Shown: in pieces, positions 15,098 to 27,000 of the stretch
Layout: each line of letters begins with the position of its first letter
How positions within the stretch are numbered: the first letter of the stretch is position 1
NCBI GenBank assembly: GCA_963573385.1
Contig: CAUYLG010071803.1
Coordinates: 1-64,000 of the forward strand
Direction of reading: 5' to 3'
Length of the DNA stretch: 64,000 bases
Source of the DNA: Cacajao melanocephalus
Lineage: Eukaryota; Chordata; Mammalia; Primates; Pitheciidae
Program-made: the position numbers and the translations under genes
The notes under the pieces: generated by a model
What the model was told of the DNA's origin: nothing
Databases searched by the model: none
Seen by the model: the letters and a program-made list of their open reading frames with translations, nothing else

Positions 15098-15433
15098 ACA
15101 ATTAGAACATGTGGACACAGGGAGGGGAGCATCACATACTGCAGTCAAGTTTGGGGCACTAGGGGAGGGACAGCATGGGGTGGGGATGGTGGGGAGGGAT
15201 AACAAGGGGAGAAATACCAGATACAGGTGATGGGGGGATGAAGGCAGCAAACCACCTTGCCATGTATGTACCTATGCAACAATCCTGTATGATCTGCACA
15301 TGTACCCCAGAACCTAAAGTACAATAAAAATAAAATAAAATAAAAAATAAAAATAAAGTGCCAACATCACCTAAAAAATAAGTAAATAAATAAAAATAAA
15401 TAAACAAGACTGCAGGTAAAAAAGAAAAAAAAA
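15098..15433 (+). repeat. L1 3' UTR and A-rich tail
   Basis: The segment runs from the ORF2 stop through a G-rich 3' UTR stretch (GGGGAGGGATAACAAGGGGA), the terminal CACATGTACCCCAGAACCTA and a long AAAAT/AAAT tail. The G-rich run could form a G-quadruplex, a known L1 3' UTR property. Confidence 0.85.
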
Positions 15434-15505
15434 GAAAGAAGCATTTTTCATCTTTTTAAATCATAGTTGTAGACTCCCTCCTTACTAATAATGCACCCAC
15501 TTAAA

Positions 15506-15530
15506 ACACACACACACACACACACACACA
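15506..15530. repeat. (CA)n microsatellite
   Basis: About 12 CA units following the L1 downstream flank. Confidence 0.9.
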
Positions 15531-15872
15531 TTTAAAACATATTTAAAACTATGACTTAATCCCACTGGGAGCTCTGGGAGACCATGAAGGAAACATGTCT
15601 CAAAGTTAGCCAATCCCAGTGGTCAAAGAGGCTGGATATTTATCCATCAACTCCCACCAGTCACTGGTACGTGGCTGCTCCCTGCTCCCTCACAGGCATT
15701 AATTCCTTGACTCTTCCAGTGTGTGCCTTGTGTGATCAAAGTAAGCTACAGCGGCCAGGGAAAGATGTTGGGCAAACAGTCCCTGGTGCTGGTGGTTGGA
15801 AATCAGGCCAGCATGCAGAGCAAAGGAATACCCGGGGAATATGGGTAGAATACCAACAGATCTCCAAATTAG
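15531..15872. other. Unique intron sequence
   Basis: No repeat or gene recognised between the CA tract and the next Alu. Confidence 0.4.
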
Positions 15873-15883
15873 AATTAACATCC

Positions 15884-16166
15884 TTTTTTTTTTTTTTTAA
15901 GACGAAGTCTCTCTCTTGTCACACAGGCTGAAGTGCAGTGGCACCATCTTGGTTCACTCAACCTCTGCCTCCTGGATTCAAGAGATTCTCCTGACTCCGC
16001 CTCCCGAGTAGCTGGGATTAAAGGTATGTGTCACCATGCCCAGTTAATTTTTGTATTTTTTTTTACAATAGAGACAGAGGTTTCACCATATTGGCCAGGC
16101 TGGTCTCAAACTCCTGACTTCAAGTGATCTGCCTGCCCTGCCCTCCCAAAGTGCTGAGATTACAAA
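15884..16166 (-). mobile_element. Alu SINE with 9-bp TSD
   Basis: A reverse Alu runs from a T run through GACGAAGTCTCTCTCTTGTC to GTGCTGAGATTACA, and is slightly truncated at its 5' end. AATTAACAT is duplicated at 15873-15881 and 16167-16175. Confidence 0.92.
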
Positions 16167-16189
16167 AATTAACATTCTTATGTTAAAAT

Positions 16190-16315
16190 AGCCTATTATG
16201 CTAGGCCCTTTATGGGCATCATCTCTAAGATTCACAACAATCCTGCAAGTCTGGTATTATCATTTTATAGCCAGCAAAACTAAGACTTGTTCAAGGTTGC
16301 TGTTGCTTAGGGACC
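16190..16315 (-). mobile_element. MIR fragment
   Basis: GCTAGGCCCTTTATGGGCATC, TTCACAACAATCCTGCAAGT and CATTTTATAGCCAGCAAAAC follow the reversed MIR order. Confidence 0.55.
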
Positions 16316-18040
16316 TTCTCATGACAAAAAAGACGCTTTAGAGTTTTGAGAAATCTTTCAAACAAAAGTTTGCTTTCAAACATGAATAACACTGAAAGCA
16401 ACACTGTGAGATAAGGAACTCTTTCACCTCTAAGGATACCCTCCTCTTCTACCAGAACTCTGGAAAACACTCTGTGTCACCAGCTTAATTGTCTCAAAAC
16501 CCTTATTGTAGACAAGTTCCCCCACTATGTGTAATCACATTCAGATATGTCAGCTTGAGCTATTTTTCTAGTCTTGAAAAAAAAAATGTTCAAGTCAGTA
16601 ATTGTTCTTCATCTCCCACTGAGAACAGATTTTTAAAAGAAAAAGTTTATTTCTTATGCAGCAGAGTAATCTTTAACCTGATTCTAACCATCTGAATGAG
16701 AAACTGCCTACCTCACCATAGATGTCAAAAAGGCTTTTGGGAGGATGAGTCAGGCATGTGGGACCTGAGAGCCTGTGAGAGGCAGCTGCAATGTCCCACG
16801 GTGCAGCCCCCAGGCCAGCAACAGCAGGACAGACACTTCTCCATCCCCAAGACACTTGTTCTTTACCCAGGCACTTTTAAGTATTTAAGCTAGTATTTAT
16901 TCTGTTCAATTCAATAAGCACCTACTGACTAACCACCAGATACAAGAGAGCAAGGAGGCAAAAAGGAAGGGAATACAGAAGAGATAGGAGAACCCAGCCT
17001 AAGCATCACTTCCAGCTGAATCTGTTTGTAGAGTGTTGGTTCAGTCATTAATTGGCTGAGTATCTAACAGCTGAATGAACGTGTTTGTATCTACTCCCCT
17101 TTTTTCTGCAGGAAGAGGCTAAATGATCAGCCCCTCAGGACTGAAAAATGCCCTGCTGCCAACTGATGGGTCATCATATAACCCCTACATGTTTCACTTA
17201 CAGGCTACTTCTCATCTTCTCTCCTTCGGAACAATTCCTGGTACAGCATTGTTTCATTATTTCATCCTATTTATTTTCACTTCTTTCCCAGAGCAACGCT
17301 CCCTCTAGTGTCTGCATAGGGCTCTCAGGTTCCATTCTTGGTACATAGGGTAAAGGCAAAAAGGGAACTCAAGCTGGCAACTTGAAGGGTATAGATCACC
17401 ACAAAGTAATTAGTGGATTGTACCAATGTGATAATTCTGGGAAACAGGCTGTAGAAATTCTACAGATAGCTCCAATCCATGTGATGTGCCCATTTCACAC
17501 CAGGCACAAATACAGAAGAGGAGAGGAAAAATGGAACAACAAAGTCTAGCCTATGACTCTGGCATGGATGAGTCTTTGGCACAATGGGCTCTGCTTGCCA
17601 ACAAGCCTCAGCAACCCAGTGTTCTCCAATGTTTTAGAAGCTACACACTTTACTCACTTCCCTCAAGAAATCTCGCTTTATTAGCTGTGAGTTGTAATCA
17701 TGGATGTACAATCTAAGAGAAGCTACTCTTCATCTTTCTGGATCCCTTACTTCTCCATGCAATAATAGCCCTGAAATAATGTTAAACTTATTCATAGCTT
17801 GTTAGTGTAATCTTTGAATCTAAGTAATATAACTATCCATCTAACTAATATGATTCTGTTTCTACTACAAATTCTGAGTATGAATTTCAAGAATCCAGGT
17901 CCCCAGTCTCTCACTTCTAGATCCTTTTCAATGTCGACTTTAGCACTACACAAAAGATAAACATGGCAAAGACTCATCTGGCTGAGGACATGAACTACAG
18001 GAGGTGGCTGAAATGAGCATCTTGATGAGAACTGGGCTCT
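16316..18040. other. Unique intron sequence
   Basis: No gene or confident repeat. Short frames (for example 17486-17716) have no recognisable similarity. Confidence 0.4.
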
Positions 18041-18044
18041 AGCC

Positions 18045-18165
18045 AAGGACTTGCCATCAGCTCACTGGGAAACTTTGAGCAAGTGCTTCCTTCTTCTGCT
18101 ACAACATTTCCACCTGAAACTTAAGGGAAGGCCCCTTCCAGACATAAATAACAACTAAACTAAAA
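18045..18165 (+). mobile_element. MIR fragment
   Basis: A diverged sense MIR core: CACTGGGAAACTTTGAGCAAG followed by a CTACAACATTTCCACCTGAA-like 3' part. Confidence 0.45.
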
Positions 18166-18169
18166 GCAT

Positions 18170-18420
18170 CTTGAGGGCTTGCTACAAAGGGGTCAGGCAC
18201 TTCTTTTAAGCACTCTGCCCTGTACAATCTCACTTAATTCTTACAACAGCCCAAAGTGAGAGATACTATATCATCACCCCCCTTTTTCAGATGAAGAAAC
18301 AGCAGAGAGGGTAACAACTTGCCCAATCTCACACAGCTATTAAGAAAGAGAAGCAAGACTTGAACTCAGGCAGCCGGCTTCAGGATCCATGATCTTATTT
18401 AGTATGTGACTTGTTTCATG
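18170..18420 (-). mobile_element. MIR SINE, nearly full length
   Basis: Clear reversed-MIR order: AAGCACTCTGCCCTGTACAA, TTCTTACAACAGCCCAAAG, TTTTCAGATGAAGAAACAGC, CAACTTGCCCAATCTCACAC and ACTTGAACTCAGGCAGCCGG. Confidence 0.75.
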
Positions 18421-19309
18421 TTCCCAGTCTATCTGTTCTCAACAAATCTAGAAGAGGGTTGCATTCAGGATGAAATCTCTACACAAATATGAATTCACAC
18501 AAGTTGTACCATTACCCATACTAAATAATCCCACAACCAGTAGGATCCTTGATTATCCTACACAGCTTTATTTCCAGGTTTTCCCCTAAACAAAGTTTTT
18601 TCTCTTTCCAATGTGTGCCAACTAACAGTCCACCTACTTAGCCAAGGGCACAGTTTTACTGACCAATAGCCCTGCTGGCCCTACTCTGCTGCAGGTCTCT
18701 CTCATCTGAACCAAGTAGGGATGGCTTCCTCTGGTTCCCCACATGCACTCAAGAGCAGAAAGCAATTTGTGCAATCCTGAGGTTCTGAGGTTCTTAGATT
18801 CCATTATTTTTTCCAAATTTACTATAGCACATTTATTAGTGTACTATAAAGAATAGCATTTCCATAAACAATTAAACCCAAAATACGCTGATCAAAATAA
18901 ATGAGCAAAATGTTCCTAGTTGTGATGTAACCAGACTTGATTCACTCACTAACTCAAATGACAAGGTGACTCACAAGAGGTCCCCATTAACAATGGTTAG
19001 TAAGATATAGCTTGTCCAGCATTAACTAGCTTGTTATTTATTGTCTGCAGCCACTGCAGTGGGTGGGCAGGGTGGCTGTAGCATGATACCAGAAGGAAAG
19101 ACTCTATTCCTAAGTCTCTCTGACAAGCCTCATACAATACACATCCTAGGACCTCAGTCTACCCTACCTAAAAATGGTCACCTCACCAGAATGAAAGCAC
19201 ACAAATCCCCTTAGAAGGAAAATGCTCTATTAACCTGAGAAGAAAGGAGAAAAATAGGTGTGAAAGGAGGATGGCTCTTCCAAGAGAAAAAATAAGTGGG
19301 GTCCAAAGT

Positions 19310-19430
19310 AGGCTGCCATGTTTCTCTCTGAGCCTCATATCCTTATCTCTATCCTGAGTGATATGATGAAGACAATTCCCAAGCGCACTTCCAGCCTTGA
19401 CATTCTGTGAGTCTAAAACTTCCGTAGAAT
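19310..19430 (+). mobile_element. MIR fragment
   Basis: TCTCTGAGCCTCATATCCTT followed by a GATATGATGAAGACAATTCC block and CACTTCCAGCCTTGACATTC resembles the 3' half of a MIR. Confidence 0.45.
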
Positions 19431-22400
19431 GTCCCAAAGGGGTCCTTTCTTCTGCAAGCTCATAGCCTGAAACGATCACTTGACAATTAACCACATATTA
19501 CCCCACGGCATCTGTCTTGTTGTCATGTGTTATTTAACTTTACAGAAGAGCAGTCTCACATCCAAAGCATATCGGCAGGACTATGAGGCAAACGCTGTCT
19601 TATCCTTCTTTGTCTCCCCTCTATCACACTTCTACCAACCCCACAGTTTCTAGAACAATCCCACATATACAGGAATCACTCAGAAAATGGGTGAACATTT
19701 TATGGGAGTGTCCATCTGATCTCTGAAGTGCATGAGAAGCCAGGACTGTTAACTAGTTCTTATTTCTATCCTCTTACTAACTAGGGCACAGATCCCTCTG
19801 AAGCTTATGTTAACATTCATATATTAAATAATATACCAGTTGTATAAACTTAGTGTTATTAAGATAAGTTGTATGAACTCAGTGTTAACCTGTTAGTCAT
19901 CTTGGGGCAAAATGGTCTTCTTTCCTCTCCCCTTACCCCGCAGCTAAGGCACCACCCAACTCCCCAGGTGAGTTCAGTATTAGTGAGATATGTACTCCCT
20001 ACAGCACATGCTGCCAGGCATGGATGAGAAGAACAGAACTCATGCTCAATGGTAATGGGAGGGAGGGGGTGATGTTTTAATTATTTTCTCTCTTAACCTC
20101 AAAACACCCACCAAATAATATAAGACTAAAGTAAGTACTAAGCTAAATATAATCAAATGTGTAGTGCATTCTATAAATTCTATAAACAAGTAAGGGAAAC
20201 AAGAAATAAATGCTTCTAAGGAAAGTTTCATAGAGCCACTAAGTCTGAATGTTGAACTGAGCTATGAATAACAGGTGCCCTTTCATCAAGAAAGAAGGGT
20301 ACTCCAAGTGGAAGAGACCTCAAGGTGCTTGGGACAACGAACTCCATTCTGACTGATTTTACAGTCAGGGATGCAGGGTGGGACGTATCGGAGAAGGGAC
20401 TTCTCCAGAATGCAGGAGTCAATCAGGGAAGAGTCAAATCCAAAGTTTGAGAAGTAGACTCAGGACATGCATAGCCTTGAATGCCAGGTTAATGGACTCT
20501 GGATTTGAATTCGAGAAACCAAAGGTCCTCAAGCTAGAATGTAGACGCACTGGAAGAAATACTCCTGGTTATATTATCAGTCAAGTTCTGAAATCATTGC
20601 TATCCCAGGCAACAACAATTTCTAATTCCTTTATAGCTTCTGCTTGATGAGACTTGAGACTGTCTCATTCACTTCATCAAACATTATCAAGTGCCAACCA
20701 CATGTAAGACAAAGCTCCCTCATCTCCACTGACTACCAACAAAGTCAGAGCCCTATCCAGAGCCTTTCCTCAGTTACCCACAACACGCAGAGAATAAACT
20801 TGTTTAGCCAAATTCTATCTGTTCCACAGAGCCAGTTCTGCTTACCAGAACTGCCTAGTGACCCACTAGGCACTCACATTCCGTATTTCCCACTTCCTCC
20901 TCCACAAGGCCTCTTTTCTCCCCCCAACTTATTGCAGAATCATCCTTTGACATTTTTTCTCTATAAGAGAAGTGTCTCAAGCCAGCCAAGAGGCCAGAAG
21001 AAAGCCGAAAGTGGGAAATCAACAGGTAGGTCAAGCCACAGGCCTCAAGTGACCTGGCCAATCTGTACCTAGCCTTGGATAAACCACTGGTCTCCAGCCA
21101 AATCTTATCACAGAGTGTCTGCTTTGTGGCACCTCTCTGCTCCTTATGAGATGATTCAGGGCCCACAGATCATCCAGTTCCAGGATTCCTCCACTGACAA
21201 CAGATTTACACAGCCCAAGGAAAAAGCAATTTTCTCTTCTGTCTACTGAGCCTTCCTGCCACTGGAGCCACCAACTCTCCTTCCCTTAAATCCAACACCA
21301 CTGGAGAAACCACTTCCTGCCATTCCTTCTTTGCCAGCTACAAAGCAAGTTCCAACCACTGCATTTCTGTTATCACTACATCAAGCCTCCCAATTAAGCA
21401 GTCTGCAACTTCTGCTCACCTTGGAAATCACTGCAGGATCTGAGAAGGAAATCACACCCTGTAAACCAGCCATCAGAGAAATCACAGAGCAGCCAAATAG
21501 CCTGTTCCCAGCTCCTCCTCTCCCCACTGCCCCTCAGACCAACGATGACCAGGAGCAGTTAGTGCCATTATGTCTCCATGCATTTCTCAGCTACATCTTA
21601 ACTGAGATGGTTTCCCCTTGTAATATTAATTAAAAACAGATTTTTTTGGCAAACCCCTGAAGAATGGCTCCTGTGGCAGCCTTCTTTATTAAGCCTCTGA
21701 GAAGGCAGAATGCATTAAGATATTGTGACACAGGAACTGTGAGCAGGGACGATGAAGACAAGGCAATCCAGCCAAAAGCTATTTGAAAAATCTGTTTGGG
21801 AGCTACAAATAGATGCTCCAGTGAGTGAAATACAATTAATCTGATCAAATCTGTCACTACTTTGCACATTAGGAGTAAATATTTTAGAACACAATCCAGC
21901 TGAATTAGTTAAGGGTAGGAAATCCTGCCTGGGAGAATCTGTGTTATACCTACTAGTGTGCTCAGGGCAGGGTGATCTGGGAGGACCTAGAAATATCAGA
22001 ACCTCCCCATTTCTCTTCACCAAAATGCAGTGTTGGGCACATTAACTGAAAACCACCTGGCAAGTATTCCAAGCAGACACACTGCAGGGGCAGCAGCCGG
22101 CAAATCACTGCCACTGCAAGTGAGCTGCTGGAAGGAAATCAGGACCAATGTTAGGGCAGATGCAGTGTTTTCACCACGGCACCAGGAATGGGGGGCCCAT
22201 GAAGGGTTAACCCAAGGAGGAAGGGGTGTGGAGAAGTGGAATGTGCCTTCACAACTTTCCACTCTCCAAAGCCATTTGCCAACTCAATGAGCAAGCAGGG
22301 AGGCTTCTTCCTTCATTCGAAGTAAAAGGACAGAATAATGTGTTTTTCTGTTTCCCTGTAAGCCACGAGGACTGGGCTCCCTCTGGGTGTTTGTGAAACA

Positions 22401-24600
22401 CTCTCTAACCCATTAGTCACCAGGATCCCAGCTGGAGACAACTGGAGAGAAAAAAATGGCAAATGGCTCCTCCAGAGTAAAGGTTTCAGGGCCAAGTCCA
22501 CTCACTTTCCACCCAGAGTACCTGGCAGGCAACATGGCCAGAGGTAATGCCCAGACCCCATGCCCTCCTGATCCCTTTGCCCAAAGCCAGCTGCACTCCT
22601 TTGCCTTTGCCCCCAAAGCCATCTCTCTCAGTCCTTGGACCAAAACAAATACCCAACCCAAGCCCTGGACAAGGGTCTCCTCCTGCACCCTCAACCCCCT
22701 GGGGCACAAACTGGACCAATGAGGTGGGCTGAAGGCCCTTCTCCTAGAAGTCCCACCCTGCATCCCTGACTGTAAAATCAGAATGGAGTTCAATTTTCAA
22801 TTACATAGGGTTACTGAAAACACTCCCCAAAGAGGACTCATATCAAGTAATCATGTTCATCAGAGGGACTTGGAAGAAGAGCAAGGAAATCCTCATTGTG
22901 TTAAAAGTTAAACTGGTGGCCTCCTGAAGAAGGACATGTCTAATATTCCAGAAGCCAGAAGAAAAGATAAAATTCTCTTTCCATGTCAAAAGAGCCTGGG
23001 GCTAGGCCCCATGTTCTCTGTTTTATGGACATCTCCCTCCACTTTCAAACCAATGATGAAGGAACCCTCCCAAAGCATCCTCATCCCCATCACTCTTGAC
23101 CCTGGCTTTTTTTTTTTAACAACACCTTCTTTTCCTGCCATCAGGAAAGGGGGACAGGAGAAAAACCAACTGGGTAAATGTTGCTGAAATTGGTTTCCCA
23201 GTGACTCTCAAGGAGATTTTCCTTAAAGTCTCAAAGACAGGGCCATGTGAGTATGTTTCTCCATCTTCTTTAAAGAGACTCACAGACCTGATAATCAAGG
23301 ATGTCTCTCTGGTACTGCCTACAAAATGTGGCCAAAAGAGGTAGGTCCAGCCTAGGGGGCTAAAGAGGCAGTTCTTCCCTAGATTGGAGAGAGAGGACAA
23401 TGTGTGGCCCTACATCCACCTGTGGATGGGCAGTAAGGCTGGCCAAGAACACAACCAATAAGTCCCCGGGGGCTGTTCATAGATTGCTCCAATCTCATTG
23501 TTGTAGCACTAAGAACTCCAAGCCCAACTGGTCCAGTACCCAAGCCCCTTAGCCATCGTTTGAAGAGTCATCTCCCCAGGGAGCACAGGCCAGACTTGCC
23601 CCTCACCTCTTCTGCTGCATAACTGCTTTGAAGATGAGCAAAGAAGGCCACGCATAGTTATCTGCTATTTGCAGGAAGCATTTTCTCTAAAGTCCCATAT
23701 TCAGAGGCTTTATAAATACTCAAAAATAATACTTAAAATAAAAGCAGAGACACAGAAAAACTCTTCAGGGAGGGTGAATTTATATTGTCCTAATGTGGCA
23801 GAAGTAAAGCCACGGATGTGAGGACATCACATCCTCCTCCTCCTAGGACATATTTACTTCCACGCATCCTATCCATCCTCCTCAGCAAGTAAGAACCCCA
23901 ACACACACACACGCGCGCACACACAAACTTACTGATTATCAAACTACAATGAAGTTGGGATTCACAACCCCTGCTGTCAGAGAATCTCCCTGCCACCACA
24001 CACTTCCAAGTTCTCTTGGAAGGGACTTGGAGGTCTTCAATCACCCAGCCTTCCAAAGGCGCACGTTGTCCACCCCTCTCATCAGAGCTGTCAGCCCGAG
24101 GCTTCGGGGGTATTCATTCAAGGCAGATGAAGCCCATCGCCGCGCCCCTCCGGAGCTGGACTCCACTGGTCCTTTGAGCCCAGCATCGGTTACTTAGGCA
24201 GGGCTGCCTGCACTGTGCATCATTAAAAACAAAGAAATCTGCACTTTGGTATTGCTTATGTGCTGCCTTCTGCAGACCCCTCGCTTCCCTCTTATTCGAT
24301 ACCCAATCCTGGACACCCCAGGATCTGTTAAAACAAGGCAAAAATTTCCCAGAGAAATATTTTCAAACACCAGTCATGAAGAGAAATACAAAACGGCAGG
24401 TTGCAGCGTGAGTTCCTATCAAACCAATTCCCCAAGGCTGCATGTACAGACACCCGTCATCCTCCGTCTGGAGCTTGCACTCTACTCAACGCCAGGTTCT
24501 GATCTAAACCGTAGAGCCAGAGAAGAGGAAAGAATTTTGCAAAACTGGCTGAAGTAGGGACCGCGGGAGGGAGGGAAATGGGGAAGATGGTGGGAACCTG
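19431..24600. other. Repeat-poor promoter-proximal intron
   Basis: About 5 kb shows no Alu, L1 or LTR and only a short CA/CG tract at 23900-23927. Frames such as 20644-21072 and 22413-22793 are not recognised as proteins. Such repeat depletion beside a developmental neuronal promoter often marks regulatory DNA, which is inference. Confidence 0.45.
23900..23927. repeat. (CA)n with CGCGCG core
   Basis: Alternating purine-pyrimidine tract of CA units around a short CG run. Confidence 0.85.
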
Positions 24601-25585
24601 TCCCCCGCCTTTTCTTTGCTTGGCTGCACAGCGCTGGGTGCCGGCAAGGTGTGTGGTGGGGAGAGCCCCTCCGGGCACGCGCTGCAGGCCGCCGCAGCTG
24701 CCGGGCAGGCGCGGTGCTCAGTCGGGCGCCCAGTCCCGAATGCCCGAATCGGTCAGAGCGGGCTCAACGGCGCCACCTCTCGGTAAATCCGTGTCCAGGA
24801 GAACCCGGTAGCGGGGAAAAGCGGGTGGAGAGGTGTGCGGGAAGCTCAGGGACCCAACTCCGCTCAGGGAGCTGTTTGTGGCGCAGGACGCAGTGGCGGA
24901 GGCGAGAGTTTTCTGCTCAGCGACTTCCGTGTGCCTGTGCGTGCGTGAGGGCGAGCGGTGTGGCATGGACGTTGGATGGGTGTGGAATTTCGCTTCACGC
25001 TTTAAACTTTTTTTTACGGCTTCCGCTATGGCTTTCGAGGGCCGCTCCCTGGGCTTTAAAGGGTTACCTGAAGGCCAAGGCTTGGGGCCGACTTGGCCGA
25101 GCCTCCCTCCTGGGCTGGCGGACGGCGCACCCGGAGCGCAGAGCAGAGACCCCGAGGCGAGCAAGAGGTCGGGAGTCTCCGAGTGGCCTCCCGGGTTCCC
25201 TTTCGCGTGACGGGAGCGGTGATGCAGGGAAGTGGGGAGCCCGACCAGTCGCAGGAATTGGTCTGTTCAGCGGCTCCCGCCCCAAGTGAGCCCTTGTCCT
25301 CATCCAAGAATTCAAGCACCCCGCAAACAGGAAAACTGACCCTCCAAGCCAAGTATGGGAGAAAGTGGGCACAGATCCCTCCCCCACTCATCTTTAGGAA
25401 GCCCCTTCCTCCTCTCTCTTCCCGGGGGCCCCAAGCCTAGGGTCTCCAGTAAACAAACGCATACAGTGTCTAACAACAAACTCCGTTAACCTGTTGGGGG
25501 CGTGGGGGGAACCGGACAAACCTGTTCTCTCGAAAAGTCGAGGCGTCCCCCAACTAGACCCCCGAGCAACTATCTGCCCCTCGCT

Positions 25586-25600
25586 CCCGCCCCGCCCCCA
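25586..25600 (-). promoter_or_regulatory. Tandem GC boxes (Sp1/KLF-type) just inside intron 1
   Basis: Two overlapping CCCGCCCC motifs lie about 50 bp downstream of the splice donor. On the transcribed strand they read as GGGGCGGGGC-type Sp/KLF sites. Binding is inferred from the motif only. Confidence 0.45.
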
Positions 25601-25646
25601 TTCTCCTTCCGTGTCAGGAAACAGGCAGACCCGCCGCCGGGTGGAT

Positions 25647-25652
25647 ACTCAC
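25647..25652 (-). other. SORCS3: Splice donor of SORCS3 exon 1
   Basis: Read on the minus strand the exon ends AGCAGC and the intron starts GTGAGT, a near-perfect U1 match. The reading frame continues four codons past the junction into non-homologous residues, which supports the exon ending here. Splicing after a complete codon means exon 2 starts in phase 0. Confidence 0.9.
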
Positions 25653-26279
25653 GCTGCTGTTGTGTCCCGACCAGTGCACCATGGCTTGGTTGTGGGCCGA
25701 GTCCCCAGTCAGCGCGAAGGAGGTGCTGGGCAGCCGGAGCTCTTCAGCCGCCAAGCCCCCAGCCCGCGGCGCCTTCACCTCCTCCCGGGAACCCTTGGCC
25801 AAAGGACGGCTTCCTCGGGAACCATCGGCCGGAGCAGTAGCCCGGGTGTCCCCGCGCTCCAGGGCGCTGGGGGGCTGAGCCCGGCGACTCCTCCTCGCGC
25901 CGCCAAGCTTGCCAGGAGCTGGGATGCCCCGTCCCCGCCGCTCGTCTGCCAGCGACGTCCCTCCGGCTTCCACCTGCATCTCACCGCTGCTGCCGCCGCC
26001 CTGCTGGGGCAGCAGCTCTGGTCCGGCCCGGCGCCTCAGCACGGCGGCTCTCTGCGCCGTCGCCAGCCCCTCTGGCCACTGGCTGGCCACTGCCCGCGGC
26101 GAGAGTGGAAACAACGCCGGTGGCCGCGAAGCCGGGGCCGCCGGGCGCCCTGGACCGCCTGTCGCGTCCCAAGTGATCTCGGCGCCGGCCAGAACCCACG
26201 TCGACAGGAGTAGGAGCCCCGTCCTGACAAGCGGCGCCCCCGGCCAGCCTGCAGGGCGCTCCGTACGCGCCGCCTCCAT
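25653..26279 (-). CDS. SORCS3: SORCS3 first coding exon (209 codons, partial CDS)
   Basis: SorCS3 is a neuronal type I membrane receptor of the VPS10/sortilin family that sorts cargo and receptors and acts at synapses (known for the family). The exon opens with ATG at 26279-26277 in strong context (G at -3, G at +4). An in-frame stop lies at 26522-26520, with no ATG on this strand between. Residues 1-19 are charged; 20-33 are a hydrophobic signal core (GLLLLSTWVLAGAE). Residues 34-185 are a Gly/Pro/Arg/Ala-rich propeptide with a furin-type RRSRR at 129-133. Residues 186-209 begin the VPS10 domain and end in an N-S-S glycosylation sequon (N207). The exon stops in phase 0 at a GTGAGT donor. The full protein is about 1,200 residues; all other exons lie beyond the left edge. 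I identified it from memory of the human N-terminus; several propeptide residues differ from that memory. Confidence 0.93.
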
Positions 26280-26540
26280 CCCGCTGCGGCTACCGCGACT
26301 CCGGCTGCCGAGTATGTGGCGCCCGCCGAGGTGCGAGTCCGGCGCGGGGGGTGTGCGCGCGCCGGCGGGCGAGCGAGCGTGTGTAGGGGGAGTGGGGAGG
26401 GGGCGGCCGGGAAGGAGGTGGCTCCGGCTGGCGCGCCTCGCCGGTCCTCTCCACTCTTTCCTCCTCGCTCGCGTTCGCCCGCTCTCTCGTCCAGAGTGTG
26501 ATTCCAAACCTGAGGAAAATTAATAATTGCCCCTTGGGTG
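26280..26540 (-). promoter_or_regulatory. SORCS3: SORCS3 5' UTR and core promoter region
   Basis: This is the GC-rich leader directly upstream of the SORCS3 ATG. It contains no ATG on the minus strand between 26520 and the start codon, so no upstream ORF should compete for initiation. I see no convincing TATA box, which fits a CpG-island promoter with dispersed start sites. The exact transcription start cannot be read from sequence alone. Above 26540 the composition drops to AT-richer DNA for about 100 bp before becoming GC-rich again. Confidence 0.6.
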
Positions 26541-27000
26541 TTTTCTTTCTTAAAATCAGACTCCCCACAGTCTTCCCCGCTGAGCTCCTCCAGAAATTTC
26601 GTAAAAAGGAGTATTCAAAGGTAATAAGACAACCTTCTTAAAATATGAAAATCAAGCCGGATCCAGAAGAGGCCGGCAATTAGACTCCAGTCCCGAGTCT
26701 CTCGGAAATCCAGCCTCCAACGTGCTCCCGGCGAAGAGTTAGGAGCCGCTTCTGGACGCGTTTGGGGGTTTACTCTTCGAGCCTGTTATGAGGGGCAGGA
26801 GATGGCGCGCGGGGAGGATACAGGGGTCTCGGGGGAGAGGGAGGAGGAGTTGAGTGCTCAGCGCCAGCTGTTCGCGTTCTAGAGCTGACAGGGAACCAGG
26901 TGCCTCCGCGCAAGGAGGCTGCGCACGAAAGGCAAGCACGGGATGCACCCGGGACTCCTCTCGCGGCTCCCTGGCCCGGCTGGCTCCCCGCCACTCCAGG

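Larger units (their letters stand above)
9416..15433 (+). mobile_element. Full-length L1P element (inactive) with 15-bp TSDs
   Basis: A complete L1 order is present: 5' UTR (about 9428-10186, starting near CAAGATGGCTGAATAAGAGG), ORF1, a short inter-ORF spacer, ORF2, a 3' UTR and an A-rich tail from about 15325. GAAAGAAGCATTTTT is duplicated exactly at 9400-9414 and 15434-15448. Both ORFs are broken, so it cannot move by itself. It is in sense on the plus strand, hence antisense to SORCS3 transcription. The 3' UTR style suggests a mid-age primate L1PA/PB subfamily. Confidence 0.95.

Noticed and set aside
20644..21072. 142-codon plus frame in the repeat-poor intron
   Set aside because: No similarity recognised and no flanking splice sites seen. 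It is within the expected chance length for this amount of sequence.
24651..25289. Long plus-strand frame (212 codons) and overlapping minus frames in the CpG island
   Set aside because: GC-rich DNA has few stops. The frames overlap each other on both strands, have Arg/Pro/Ala-rich compositional bias and match no protein I know.
26030..26060. RE1/REST-like site in exon 1
   Set aside because: Only the left half (TCAGCAC) and a CGG fit. The right half-site is poor.
26280..26507. Possible 76-residue N-terminal extension of SORCS3
   Set aside because: The frame is open upstream but the codon at 26507 is TTG. No ATG exists before the in-frame stop at 26522-26520.
25494..26523. Plus-strand frames of 239 and 204 codons over SORCS3 exon 1
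   Set aside because: They are antisense shadows of the real minus-strand exon.
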